A stretch of DNA of 64,000 nt from Streptomyces nojiriensis (GTDB taxonomy: Bacteria > Actinomycetota > Actinomycetes > Streptomycetales > Streptomycetaceae), in assembly GCF_017639205.1 (NCBI RefSeq), contig NZ_CP071139.1:4098001-4162000 (forward strand), read 5' to 3'. Position numbers and translations under genes: made by a program. The notes below the pieces were generated by a model. That model searched no databases and had not been told where the DNA came from. It saw nothing but the letters and a program-made list of their open reading frames with translations. Below are positions 34,177 to 42,439 of this stretch, piece by piece; the stretch's first letter is position 1; each line of letters begins with the position of its first letter.

Positions 34177-35241
34177 TCAGCCGACCAGGAGGTCCTTCTT
34201 CAGCTCCTTCAGCTCGCGGGCGTCGATGCCGAGCCCGTCCTTGAGGTAGCGGTCGAAGGAGCCGTACTTCACCTTGACCTCGTCGTAGCCCGCGTTCAGG
34301 TACTCGGGGCGCACGTCGAGCAGCGGCTTGTAGACGGCGGCCTGCTGGGCGGGCAGGTGGGAGAGGATCGCGTCGTTCGCGGCCTTGCGGTAGTCGTTGC
34401 TGGCCAGGTAGTCGGCCTCGACGGTCTCGCGGGGAACGCCGAGGGCGGTCAGCAGGGCGGCGCCCGCCCAGCCGGTGCGGTCCTTGCCGGCCGTGCAGTG
34501 GAAGAGGACGGAGCGGCTGCGGTCGCGCTCGATGCCTTCGAAGACCTGGGTGTACGCCTTCTTGCCGCCGGCGCCGGAGACCATCGCGCGCTCCGCGTCG
34601 ACCATGGCCTTGACGGCCTCGTCGGGGGTGCGGGGCATCGTCTGGAAGGAGCCGGAGCCCGCGAAGACGTCGGCGACGACGTAGGTGGCGCCCGTGGGCA
34701 CCTTGTCGGCGGCCTTGGTGCGCTCGTCCTCCATGCGGAGGTCGAAGACCGTCCTGACGCGCAGGCGCTGCAGCTTGGCCAGGTCGTTCTCGGTGAGCTT
34801 GTCGAGCGCGTCGGAGCGGTAGATCTCGCCCATCCTGACCCACTGGCCAGTGCTGGTGCGGTAGCCGCCGGCGTCGCGGAAGTTGGCGGTGCCGTCCAGC
34901 TTGATCAGGCGGTCGGCGAGGCGCAGGCCCTGGCCGCGGCCGGGCTTGAAGTCGAACCACTGGCGGTCGGCGGCGGGCAGGCCGGCGACCACGGCGCTGC
35001 CTTGGGACCCGCCCTTCGCGACGACCTTGCCGTTCGCCTTGATCTCGACCCGGTCGGTGCCGCGGGCCTTCCACCGGAGGGTGAAGGAGCCGTCGGCTCC
35101 GGCGGTGACGGTGGCTTCGGTGAACGGGACGGCGGACCGGTCGTGCCGGTCCCAGCCCGAGGCGGAGGCGAGCGGGGCCGCGACCAGGGAGGCGGCGACT
35201 GCGGAGGCGACGGCGGTCGCGGCGAGGAGAGCCTTCTTCAT
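34177..35241 (-). CDS. Secreted tyrosine-protein phosphatase (PTPLA/SidA-like dual-specificity fold)
   Basis: This 354-residue protein begins with a clear Sec signal peptide (MKKALLAATAVASAVAASLVA), so the ATG at 35241 is the start. A beta-sandwich-like region (residues about 40-105) precedes the tyrosine phosphatase domain. The domain has LDGTANFRDAGGY, DLRMEDER and the P-loop HCTAGKDRTG near 247-256, which fits the C-x5-R signature: catalytic Cys and Arg are both present. Family relatives (Y_phosphatase3) dephosphorylate protein tyrosine or phosphoinositides; the target outside the cell is unknown. The gene is divergent from the ADP-ribosylglycohydrolase homologue, with about 275 bases between starts. 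Confidence 0.9.
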   Translation of the reverse strand: MKKALLAATAVASAVAASLVAAPLASASGWDRHDRSAVPFTEATVTAGADGSFTLRWKARGTDRVEIKANGKVVAKGGSQGSAVVAGLPAADRQWFDFKPGRGQGLRLADRLIKLDGTANFRDAGGYRTSTGQWVRMGEIYRSDALDKLTENDLAKLQRLRVRTVFDLRMEDERTKAADKVPTGATYVVADVFAGSGSFQTMPRTPDEAVKAMVDAERAMVSGAGGKKAYTQVFEGIERDRSRSVLFHCTAGKDRTGWAGAALLTALGVPRETVEADYLASNDYRKAANDAILSHLPAQQAAVYKPLLDVRPEYLNAGYDEVKVKYGSFDRYLKDGLGIDARELKELKKDLLVG

Positions 35242-35517
35242 GGCTCCGAGGCTGGGCGGCCGCGGAGAACGTCCGATGAACGAGGCGTGACCGAAAACGA
35301 CCGACTCGAAGGCAACTGGCAAAACGTGCCACCTGCCGGATCGCGGCTGGAAGTGTTCGGATTCTGGCCGATCTACGCTCACTTACGGGATCCCTGGCCG
35401 ACCACTTCCGGTTTCGACCGATCCTGTCCACTACAGTGCGGGTTCGCGTGCGCGGCGGGTACGGATAGGGGCGCCGGGCATCGAGTGGAGTGGTCAGCGG
35501 GGGGCACGGTGCCGGGG

Positions 35518-36996
35518 ATGGACGCGGGGACGGACGCGGAGATGGACGCTGTGAACGGTACGAACGGCACGGGCTCCGCGGCGGGCCCCGGCCCCCTCCC
35601 GAGCGGCCCCGTCCCGGGTGCCGACGCCCCTGCCATCTCCCTGCACGCCCCCGCCCCCACCGCCCCGGCAGGCGCCACCGGCCCCGCGGGCGCGCACCTC
35701 CCCGGCGGCCCAGGCCGGGCAGCCACCGGACCCACCGTCCCGGGCGCCCCCGCCCCCGCCGGCCCGGCGCGCGGCCAAGGCCCGGCGGGCGCCACCGGAC
35801 CCGCGGGCGCGCACGGCCTCCTCCGCGGCGGCGCGGGACCGGCCCCCGCCGGGGCGAACCGTACGCTCGGCCGGGGCATCGCCACCGGCCTGTGGGGCCG
35901 CGTCGAGCAGCAGGACTTCCGCAGCCGCGTCCGCGGCACCCTCCTCGGCTCCGCCCTCGGCGACGCCCTCGGCGCCCCCGCCGCCGGCCTCTCCCTCGCC
36001 GCCCTCCGCGAGGCCCACGGCCCGGACGGCCTGACCGGTCCGGCCCCCGCCCTCGGGCGCCGCGGCCGGGTCACCGCCGCCACCCAGCTCACCCTCTTCA
36101 CCGTGGACGGGCTGATCCGGGCCCACGTACGCCGCGACACCGGCGCCTGGCACCCGCCCACCGACATCCACCACGCGTACCTGCGCTGGGCCGCCACCCA
36201 GCACGACTGGGGCCCCGACGAACGCCGCAAGGACAACGGCTGGCTGGGGCGCGAGGAGTGGCTCTACGCCCGCCGCGTCCCGCACCGCGCCTGCCTGACC
36301 GGCTTCGCCGACGACGTCCTCGGCACCCTCGACCAGCCGAAGAACCCCGCCGCCCGCGACGCGGCCGCCGCCTCCCGCTCGGCCCCCTTCGGGCTGCTGG
36401 TCGGCTGGGAGCCCGCCCTCGTCCTCCAGCTGTCCGTCGAATGCGCCGCGCAGAGCCACGGCCACCCCACCGCCACCCTCTCCGCCGGAGCCGTCGCCGT
36501 CATCGTCCACGGCCTGATCCGCGGCGAATCCCTCGACTCCGCCGTCCAGCGGACCCTCGGCCTGCTGGGCGCCCGCCCCGGCCACCAGCCCGTCACGGAC
36601 GCCCTGCAACGCGCCACGGCCGCCGTCACCCACGGCTCCCCCGGGCCCGAGGCCGTCGAAGCCCTCTCCCCCGGCGGCGACGGGCCCGAGGACGCCGCCG
36701 GCGCCCTCGCCGTCGCCGTCTACTGCGCCCTGGTCGCCGAGGACGTCCCCCAGGGCCTGCGCCTCGCCGTCAACCACGGCGGCGACTCCATCGCCGCCGG
36801 CGCCCTGTGCGGGGCGCTGCTCGGCGCCCTGCACGGCGAGACGGCCCTCCCGGCCGCCTGGCTCGCCGAGCTCGAGGGCCGCGCCGCGCTGCTGGAACTC
36901 GCCGACGACTTCGCCCTGGAGATGACCCAGGGCCCGAGCCTGCACAGCCCCACCGCCTCCGCCCCGGGCTGGCTGGTCCGCTACCCGCGCGGCTGA
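35518..36996 (+). CDS. ADP-ribosylglycohydrolase-fold protein lacking metal-binding residues
   Basis: This 492-residue protein has a 115-residue Gly/Ala/Pro-rich, collagen-like N-terminus (repeated GPAGA units) and then an ADP-ribosylglycohydrolase fold: RVRGTLLGSALGDALGAP near 140-157, QLTLFTVDGLIRAHV, LRWAATQHDW and a C-terminal LADDFALEMT. In active members the central motif is SDDTQ. Here it is TAATQ (residues about 186-190), so both metal-binding aspartates are alanines. The second motif GDSDxTG is GDSIAAG (from D423), losing another ligand. It is therefore probably an ADP-ribose-binding pseudo-enzyme. ATG 35518 is chosen; GTG 35509 is possible. Downstream lies an F420 oxidoreductase gene, 89 bases away. 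Confidence 0.88.
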   Translation: MDAGTDAEMDAVNGTNGTGSAAGPGPLPSGPVPGADAPAISLHAPAPTAPAGATGPAGAHLPGGPGRAATGPTVPGAPAPAGPARGQGPAGATGPAGAHGLLRGGAGPAPAGANRTLGRGIATGLWGRVEQQDFRSRVRGTLLGSALGDALGAPAAGLSLAALREAHGPDGLTGPAPALGRRGRVTAATQLTLFTVDGLIRAHVRRDTGAWHPPTDIHHAYLRWAATQHDWGPDERRKDNGWLGREEWLYARRVPHRACLTGFADDVLGTLDQPKNPAARDAAAASRSAPFGLLVGWEPALVLQLSVECAAQSHGHPTATLSAGAVAVIVHGLIRGESLDSAVQRTLGLLGARPGHQPVTDALQRATAAVTHGSPGPEAVEALSPGGDGPEDAAGALAVAVYCALVAEDVPQGLRLAVNHGGDSIAAGALCGALLGALHGETALPAAWLAELEGRAALLELADDFALEMTQGPSLHSPTASAPGWLVRYPRG

Positions 36997-37085
36997 ACCG
37001 CGCCCCCGGCAACTGACGCACCCTCAACAATCGCGGGCCCAGCCCGTACCGTGGCGGGTCCCACGTCTCGGAGGTGCCAGAACAC

Positions 37086-37946
37086 ATGCGGATCGCCACG
37101 ACCATCTTCCTCACCGACCGCACCATCTCCCCCGTCCGGCTGGCCCACAGCCTCGAAGAGCGCGGCTTCTCCGGCCTCTACCTCCCGGAGCACACCCACA
37201 TCCCGGTCAGCCGCGAGACCGCCGCCCCCATGGGCGGTGAGCTCCCCGAGATGTACGGGCGCACCCTCGACCCCTTCCTCGCCCTCGGCCAGGCCGCCGC
37301 CGTCACCGAACGGCTCCACCTCGGCACCGGCATCACCCTGGTCGCCCAGCACGACCCGATCGGCCTCGCCAAGCAGGTCGCCACCCTGGACCACCTCTCC
37401 CACGGCCGGTTCACCCTCGGCATCGGCTACGGCTGGAACGTCGAGGAGGCCGCCGACCACGGCGTCGAGTGGCGCACCCGCCGCGACCTGGTCCGCGACC
37501 GGATGGCGCTGATGCGCGCCCTGTGGTCCCCCGAGCCCACCGCGTACGTCGGCCAGTACTGCTCCGTCCAGGCCAGCACCGCCTACCCGAAGCCGGTCCA
37601 GGCCCCGCGCGAACTCGGGCCCGGCGCCCCCCTGTACGGCCCGCGCACCCTGATCGGCGGCGCGGCCGGCCCCAAGCTCTTCGCCGCGATCGCCGACCAC
37701 GCCGACGGCTGGCTCCCCATCGGCGGCGGCGGCCTCGGCGAATCCCTCCCGGTGCTGCGCCAGATCTGGGAGACGGCCGGGCGCGACCCGAAGGCCCTGC
37801 GCGTGGTCCCGTACGCCGTCCGGCCCACTCCCGGCAAGATGAGCCACTACGCCGACCTCGGCATCGAGGAGGTCGTCCTGCAGCTCCCGTCGGCCGGGAA
37901 GCCGGAAGTCCTGCGCACCCTGGACGAGTTCGCCCAGTACCTCTGA
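37086..37946 (+). CDS. F420-dependent LLM-class oxidoreductase
   Basis: This 286-residue protein belongs to the luciferase-like monooxygenase superfamily, F420-dependent branch (TIGR03619 type). It shows GLYLPEHTHIPVSRETA, LGTGITLVAQHDPIGLAKQ, ATLDHLSHGRFTLGIGYGW and RMALMRALWSPEP. A typical C-terminal block is ADGWLPIGGG. It should use F420/F420H2 to oxidise or reduce an unknown substrate in the cytoplasm. ATG 37086 has GGAGG about 11 bases upstream; an in-frame GTG at 37074 overlaps that site. It is the third F420-family gene in the window, 3 kb after fbiC. Confidence 0.9.
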   Translation: MRIATTIFLTDRTISPVRLAHSLEERGFSGLYLPEHTHIPVSRETAAPMGGELPEMYGRTLDPFLALGQAAAVTERLHLGTGITLVAQHDPIGLAKQVATLDHLSHGRFTLGIGYGWNVEEAADHGVEWRTRRDLVRDRMALMRALWSPEPTAYVGQYCSVQASTAYPKPVQAPRELGPGAPLYGPRTLIGGAAGPKLFAAIADHADGWLPIGGGGLGESLPVLRQIWETAGRDPKALRVVPYAVRPTPGKMSHYADLGIEEVVLQLPSAGKPEVLRTLDEFAQYL

Positions 37947-38013
37947 CGGGCCGGGGCCGTCCGGTCCCGAAAACCCCTCGACGGGGCACGGCCGCCCTGC
38001 CGATCATGACGCC

Positions 38014-38589
38014 ATGACGAACCGAGGGGCGCACGGCGTGGACCGGGACATCGAGAACCAGTGGACGGCGCTCCCGGCGGGCATCCGCACCCAGGTCGAC
38101 GGCTACGTCCTCCAGGACGGCCTCATGCAGGCGATCAGGCTGGTGTGGGCGGCGGGCCGCGTCCAGGGCATCGGCCTGCGGGAGGCCCAGGAGATCGTCC
38201 ACCTGCGCTACGTGCACTTCGGCGACCGGGTGGCCCGCACCCCCGACGATCCGATCGACCTGGACTCGCTCGCCGCCCTCGCCCACGGCATCCCGGGCCG
38301 GGTGGTGGCGATCGAGGCGGTCTGGGACGGGGACACCGTGCACGACTGGTTCGTGAACCTGCTGGCCATCACGGACGGACCGGCCGGGCAGAGCGGGCAG
38401 AAGGGCCTCGCCACGATCTACTGGGGCGCGGCGGAACGCGCCCTGGACGGCGCCGGCACCGGCGGCCTCCACCCCTCGGCGGCGGCCGCCACCCGCGCGG
38501 GCACCGCCCTGGCCGCGCACCTCGGCGTGCCGTTCCATTTCGCCAGCCCCGACGACCCGGACGACGAGGCTCCGCGCTGGCGCCCCTGA
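38014..38589 (+). CDS. Conserved-looking hypothetical protein
   Basis: This 191-residue soluble protein of unknown function has steady codon bias. It contains LQDGLMQAIRLVWAAGR and LREAQEIVHLRYVHFGDR, a mixed helix/strand body (GRVVAIEAVWDGDTVHDWFV) and an Ala-rich tail ending FASPDDPDDEAPRWRP. No signal peptide or membrane helix is seen. ATG 38014 follows CATGACGCC rather than a strong ribosome site, so an upstream start in the same frame is possible. It ends against the convergent DUF4241 gene; an imperfect GGCGCCC...GGGCGCC hairpin overlaps both 3' ends and may terminate both transcripts. Confidence 0.65.
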   Translation: MTNRGAHGVDRDIENQWTALPAGIRTQVDGYVLQDGLMQAIRLVWAAGRVQGIGLREAQEIVHLRYVHFGDRVARTPDDPIDLDSLAALAHGIPGRVVAIEAVWDGDTVHDWFVNLLAITDGPAGQSGQKGLATIYWGAAERALDGAGTGGLHPSAAAATRAGTALAAHLGVPFHFASPDDPDDEAPRWRP

Positions 38590-38605
38590 ACGGCGACCCG
38601 GCGGC

Positions 38606-39874
38606 TCAGGGCGCCGCGAGCGCGGGCATCCCGTCCACCAGCACCACCACCCCGACCACGTCCCCGTCGGCCGACCTGCCCACCCAGACGGGATGCCCCC
38701 CGTCCGAGGTCACCGCGAACGCGGCCAGCTCGGCGCCGGAGGACGGCTCACGGGTTCGCGCGAGGAACATGGACAGGGGATCGGTCCTCTTCCAGCCCGC
38801 ATCCGGATCGCCGCTTCCCATCGCCCGGTCGAAGAGCGCCTGGAGCGGCCCCCACTCCTGGGCATCGGCGAAGGCACCCGTCGCGCCGTCCGTGGAGAAG
38901 CAGTACACCTCGCCCTCGTCGAGCAGCCGCGGGTCGTCCTCCGGCGCCATGACCACCTCCCAGGAAGCGGCGGGCGAATCGCTCACGCGCAGCCGGACCG
39001 CGGCGGTCTCCGTGCAGTCCACCCAGCGCTCGTCCCACGGGCAGTGGTACCCGAAGGCGATGCGCGCCTCTTCGAGCGGGTACGTTCCGGGCGGGACGGC
39101 CACGGTCAGGCGCGGCCCCTTCCCGTCCAGCGGGCAGTCGATGCCCAGCAGTCCGCTCGGCACGTTCAGGGTCCCGCCCCGCACCGGCTCCACGACGGTC
39201 ATCTCGGGGTACTGCGACGTGGTCATCCGCGTCCCGGGCCGGAACAGCGCGTCCAGCGGCCCGGCCTCGCCCGGCCGGGGAGCCCGCCAGCGGTCGGCGG
39301 GCTCGCACTCCGGATCCGCGCCCGGTCGCGCCACGGACATCTCCCGGACGGCGACCGGCTCCGCCGACCCGTGCAGCTGCGCCGAGAGCACGGGCCAGCC
39401 CCCGAACTCCGGGCGGTCCATCCACCGCTCCTCCTCGGTGACCTTGGCCGTGGTCTGCATCGATCCCCCTTTGGAGCCCTTCGGTTCCTGCACGAGGCGG
39501 CCCCGGCCGTCGGGGAACAGGGTCACGGTGGTCCGGGATGCCTCCGCGTCGAACTCCGGCACCTCGGGCCCGGCGTAGCCCCAGCGGCGCGCCCGCCGGG
39601 TCAGCAGCCGGTCCCCGTCCAGGAGCCGGTAGTCGACCTCATAGGTGCGGCGGCCCTGCTCGTCGTAGACCCAGAGGCCCACGTGGTGCTCCTGCCAGGA
39701 GACGAGCCTGACTTCGAGCGGAGCCTCCCGGCCGGGCGTCCGGTACTCGGCGACGTACGGCAGGCCGGCCGCGTCCCGCTCCCGCGCGGCCTCGGCGGAC
39801 AGCGGCCGCCACGGCGTACGGGTCGCCAGGTCCCAGCCCTCCGCGTACCCCAACTCGACGACCATCCCCGCCAC
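38606..39874 (-). CDS. DUF4241-domain protein
   Basis: This 422-residue protein's C-terminal half matches DUF4241: GTLNVPSGLLGIDCPLDG, PPGTYPLEEARIAFGYHC, SWEVVMAPEDDPRLLDEGEV and DGATGAFADAQEWGPL. The N-terminal ~130 residues (LGYAEGWDLATRTPWR, YEVDYRLLDGDRLL) form a separate beta-rich module. Its biochemical function is unknown; DUF4241 proteins are often near toxin or immunity genes, but none is seen here. GTG 39874 is preferred because GGGAG lies seven bases upstream; ATG 39865 is the alternative. It is co-directional with the ATPase gene 68 bases upstream. Confidence 0.75.
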   Translation of the reverse strand: MAGMVVELGYAEGWDLATRTPWRPLSAEAARERDAAGLPYVAEYRTPGREAPLEVRLVSWQEHHVGLWVYDEQGRRTYEVDYRLLDGDRLLTRRARRWGYAGPEVPEFDAEASRTTVTLFPDGRGRLVQEPKGSKGGSMQTTAKVTEEERWMDRPEFGGWPVLSAQLHGSAEPVAVREMSVARPGADPECEPADRWRAPRPGEAGPLDALFRPGTRMTTSQYPEMTVVEPVRGGTLNVPSGLLGIDCPLDGKGPRLTVAVPPGTYPLEEARIAFGYHCPWDERWVDCTETAAVRLRVSDSPAASWEVVMAPEDDPRLLDEGEVYCFSTDGATGAFADAQEWGPLQALFDRAMGSGDPDAGWKRTDPLSMFLARTREPSSGAELAAFAVTSDGGHPVWVGRSADGDVVGVVVLVDGMPALAAP

Positions 39875-39942
39875 CGCCCGCTCCCACCCGTTCCTACACC
39901 TGATCGCACGGTAGCGGCCACCACCGACAGCGCCGCGGGCGG

Positions 39943-40383
39943 CTACGTCCGCACCCCCGCGCGGTGGGTCAGCTCGGCCCACACCGTCTTGCCGATCAGC
40001 CGGTCCATGACCCCCCAGTCGGCGGCGACGGCGTCGACGATGCGGAGTCCGTAGCCGGATTCGGCCTGGTAGGCGTGCGGTCGCAGGGCGGGCCGGCGGT
40101 CGCGGCGGGCGTCGGAGACCTCGATGCGCAGGACCCCCTCCAGCAGGGTCATCCGGAGCTCGAAGTCCCGCCCGGGCACCCGCCCGTGGAGGACGGCGTT
40201 GGCGGCGAGCTCGGCCACCAGGAGCCCGGCGTCGGCGGAGAGCGCGGTGGACTCCGGGACGCCCCAGTCGTGGAGTTCCACGAGGGCCAGCTGGCGGGCG
40301 AGGCGGGCTCCGCGCCGGGTGCAGCTGAAACGCTGAGTGAACACGCGTACGAGGGTCCGGGCGGGGCCGGAAGGTGCGGTCAT
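39943..40383 (-). CDS. RsbW/SpoIIAB-type ATP-binding protein
   Basis: This 146-residue GHKL ATPase of the anti-sigma-factor type has the N-box LLVAELAANAVLHGRV, the G1 box VSDARRDRRP and the G2 box SGYGLRIVDAVAADWGV. It is typical of the single-domain Streptomyces ATPases next to DUF5753/DUF397 genes. ATG 40383 is chosen; the longer frame starts inside the intergenic operator. The gene is divergent from the regulator at 40511, sharing a 127-base region with a 9-bp-arm palindrome. The arrangement ATPase / DUF5753 regulator / DUF397 is the WhiJ-type signalling locus. Confidence 0.88.
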   Translation of the reverse strand: MTAPSGPARTLVRVFTQRFSCTRRGARLARQLALVELHDWGVPESTALSADAGLLVAELAANAVLHGRVPGRDFELRMTLLEGVLRIEVSDARRDRRPALRPHAYQAESGYGLRIVDAVAADWGVMDRLIGKTVWAELTHRAGVRT

Positions 40384-40427
40384 GGCGCCAACATCCCGCC
40401 TGGCCAGGGTCGTTCGACACCAACCGG

Positions 40428-40452
40428 ACTCGTACAAACCAACTGTACGAGT
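40428..40452. promoter_or_regulatory. Palindrome in the divergent ATPase/regulator promoter region
   Basis: ACTCGTACA (40428-40436) and TGTACGAGT (40444-40452) are perfect 9-bp arms around AACCAAC. The palindrome is central in the 127 bases between two divergent starts, so the DUF5753 regulator may bind here to control both genes. Confidence 0.6.
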
Positions 40453-40510
40453 TCACTCCCTGGACAGTGCGAGTCACGGTGCGTGAACATTTCTCGCGGA
40501 GGTGACCGCC

Positions 40511-41347
40511 ATGGTGAGTGCCGACGACAGCGGCGACGGCGAGGACGAACCGGATGACAACCTGCGCAGCTTCGGCGAGACGGTCAAGGCCTCCCGCAAG
40601 CGGGCCGGGCTGACCCAGGAGCAACTGGCCCCGCTGGTCGGGTACTCGGTCCAGTACGTCGGCTCGGTGGAACAGGGCCGCCGCCACCCGTCGCAGAAGT
40701 TCGTCAACAAGACCGACGCGGCACTGAACGCGCACGGCGTGATCATCATCGCGGCCCGGCAGTTGTCACGGCGGCGGGGGCTGGCGACCTGGTTCCGGCG
40801 GTGGGCGGAGCTGGAGGAGGGCGCCGTCATCCTCAACACCTACGAGTCCCGGTCCGTGCCCGGTTTGCTGCAGACCGAGGCCTACGCGCGGGCCCTGGTG
40901 GACGATGTCCTGCCGCCGCCCACCCCCGACGAGGTCGAGTCCCGCATCACGGCCCGATTGAAGCGCCAGCAACTCCTGCACCGCACTCCGTACACGGTCT
41001 TCAGCTTCATCATCGACGAGGCGGTGATCCTGCGGCAGACCGGCGGGCCGGAGGTGACCCGTGAGCTGATCGACCACCTGCTGGGCTGCGGACAACTCCC
41101 CAACGTGGACCTGCAGATCATGCCGCTGGTGAGTCCCCAACACGCGGGCCTCGGGGGCCCCTTCCACCTCCTCGAAACCCAGGATCACGAGTGGATGGGA
41201 TACAGCGAGGGGCAGCAGTCGGGCCGCGTGCTGACCGACCCGAAAGACGTCAGTCTCCTCCACCTGCGGTATGCCAAACTTCGCATCCAGGCTCTCAATC
41301 CTGCGGACAGCAGGGCCCTGTTGATGCGATTGCGAGGATCCCTGTGA
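40511..41347 (+). CDS. XRE-type regulator with DUF5753 domain (second copy)
   Basis: This 278-residue protein has an N-terminal helix-turn-helix (FGETVKASRKRAGLTQEQLA and QYVGSVEQGRRHP, residues about 20-75), then a DUF5753 domain with NTYESRSVPGLLQTEAYARAL, RLKRQQLL and VDLQIMPLVSPQHAGLGG. ATG 40511 follows GGAGGTGA by five bases. The stop overlaps the GTG of the DUF397 gene (GTGA), so the two are coupled. Together with the divergent RsbW-type ATPase gene it forms a complete WhiJ-type set, unlike the copy at 17-18 kb. It probably senses a developmental or metabolic cue. Confidence 0.92.
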   Translation: MVSADDSGDGEDEPDDNLRSFGETVKASRKRAGLTQEQLAPLVGYSVQYVGSVEQGRRHPSQKFVNKTDAALNAHGVIIIAARQLSRRRGLATWFRRWAELEEGAVILNTYESRSVPGLLQTEAYARALVDDVLPPPTPDEVESRITARLKRQQLLHRTPYTVFSFIIDEAVILRQTGGPEVTRELIDHLLGCGQLPNVDLQIMPLVSPQHAGLGGPFHLLETQDHEWMGYSEGQQSGRVLTDPKDVSLLHLRYAKLRIQALNPADSRALLMRLRGSL

Positions 41348-41532
41348 ACAGCTCCCCGTTGCGGTGGTTCAAGAGCAGTTACAGCAGCGGCGACGGCGAC
41401 GACTGCGTCGAGGTCGCCGCCTGTGCGGACGCCGTGCACGTCCGGGACTCCAAGGTGACGGCCGGTCCCGAGCTGGCCGTCGCGCCCGCGAGCTGGGGGG
41501 CGTTCCTGGCCGGGGTCACAGCGGGCTCCTGA
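41344..41532 (+). CDS. DUF397 protein (second copy)
   Basis: This 62-residue protein has the DUF397 signature RWFKSSYSSGDGDDCVEVA, VRDSK and APASWGAFLAGV. Its GTG start at 41344 overlaps the stop of the DUF5753 regulator by four bases, so expression is coupled. Such small proteins are thought to be ligands or antagonists of the regulator. The copy at 18328 is longer and separated from its regulator. No hairpin is obvious before the next gene at 41662. Confidence 0.92.
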   Translation: MNSSPLRWFKSSYSSGDGDDCVEVAACADAVHVRDSKVTAGPELAVAPASWGAFLAGVTAGS

Positions 41533-41661
41533 CGCGGCACGCCCGAATGACAGAGGGTGACCGCCATTGGGGTGAATCACCGTTTCCCGTGAACTCTCCG
41601 TGATGTTGACCGGTCGCGTGCCGTCTGTCCCGCACGTCGATCGAACTCTTAGGAGAGTGTC

Positions 41662-41904
41662 ATGCGTATTCGCTCTGCCCTGACGGCGTCCGTCCTGGCT
41701 GCCGGCATCCTGATGGGCGGCGCCGGCGCGGCCCTGGCCAACGACGGTGTCGACATCGATTACTTCTCCGCCGGCCACAAGGCCTTCGCGTCCAACTGCT
41801 CCTCCTTCGCCGGCATTCCGGCGAAGATCGGCCCCCTGTACGCCGACAGCTGCGAGAAGGCGGGCGAGAAGGAGTGGGCCGAGGCCCACCACCTGGGCGC
41901 CTGA
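41662..41904 (+). CDS. Small secreted protein
   Basis: This 80-residue protein has a clean Sec signal peptide (MRIRSALTASVLAAGILMGG...AALA), cleaved near residue 26. The mature part is about 54 residues with two cysteines, one in ASNCSSFAG and one in DSCEKAG, that could form a disulfide. The ribosome site TAGGAGAG precedes the ATG by about six bases. Its function is unknown; I see no chaplin, lantibiotic or protease-inhibitor motif. It follows the DUF397 gene by 129 bases and probably has its own promoter. Confidence 0.8.
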   Translation: MRIRSALTASVLAAGILMGGAGAALANDGVDIDYFSAGHKAFASNCSSFAGIPAKIGPLYADSCEKAGEKEWAEAHHLGA

Positions 41905-42022
41905 CGCCCGGCGCTCGTCGGCCGGGGGCCCGCCACACGGGCCCCCGGCCGGCGGGTCGGCCGTGCGGTCGGCGGCCGAACCAACCACCCATGACCCGGC
42001 GGGGTTTCGTACGCTGGCGAGC

Positions 42023-42439
42023 ATGATCGATTCACATATTCATGTCCGTGTCGCCCGGCCCTCCCTCGACCTGGCGGCCGCCGAGCGGTTCTACGTCGAC
42101 GGGCTCGGGCTGCAAGTCCAGTGGCGGAGCGCCGAGAGCGTGCCCGGTGAGCACGACCTGCTGATGGTCGGACCGGCCGGTGGCGGCTGGCACTTCGAGC
42201 TCACCCGTGACGACTCGAACCCGATCGTGCCCGCGCCGACCGTCGACGACCTGTTCGTGGTCTATCTCGGCGAGGCCCCCGACGAGGCCCTCGTCCAGCG
42301 CCTGGTCGAGCACGGCGGAACCCGTGTCGCCGCCCACAACCCGTACTGGGACGAGTGGGGGGTCACCGTCGCCGACCCCGACGGCTACCGGCTGGTGCTG
42401 TGCTCCCGCACCTGGGGCCCGGCCGTCGCGTCGGCGTAG
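42023..42439 (+). CDS. VOC-superfamily (glyoxalase-like) protein
   Basis: This 138-residue single-unit vicinal-oxygen-chelate protein has HVRVARPSLDLAAAERFYV at the start, LGLQVQWRS, WHFELTRD, VAAHNPYWDEWGVTVADPDGY and a final LVLCSRTW. The fold binds a metal via His/Glu residues in enzymes or small molecules in resistance proteins; which applies here is unclear. ATG 42023 is preferred. The 3' end overlaps the convergent ene-reductase gene by 55 bases. Its promoter should lie in the 118 bases after the small secreted-protein gene. Confidence 0.85.
   Translation: MIDSHIHVRVARPSLDLAAAERFYVDGLGLQVQWRSAESVPGEHDLLMVGPAGGGWHFELTRDDSNPIVPAPTVDDLFVVYLGEAPDEALVQRLVEHGGTRVAAHNPYWDEWGVTVADPDGYRLVLCSRTWGPAVASA

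Noticed and set aside
31780..36996. Plus-strand open frame of more than 1700 codons across fbiC and the phosphatase gene
   Set aside because: Out-of-frame shadow; only its last part, from 35518, is a real gene.
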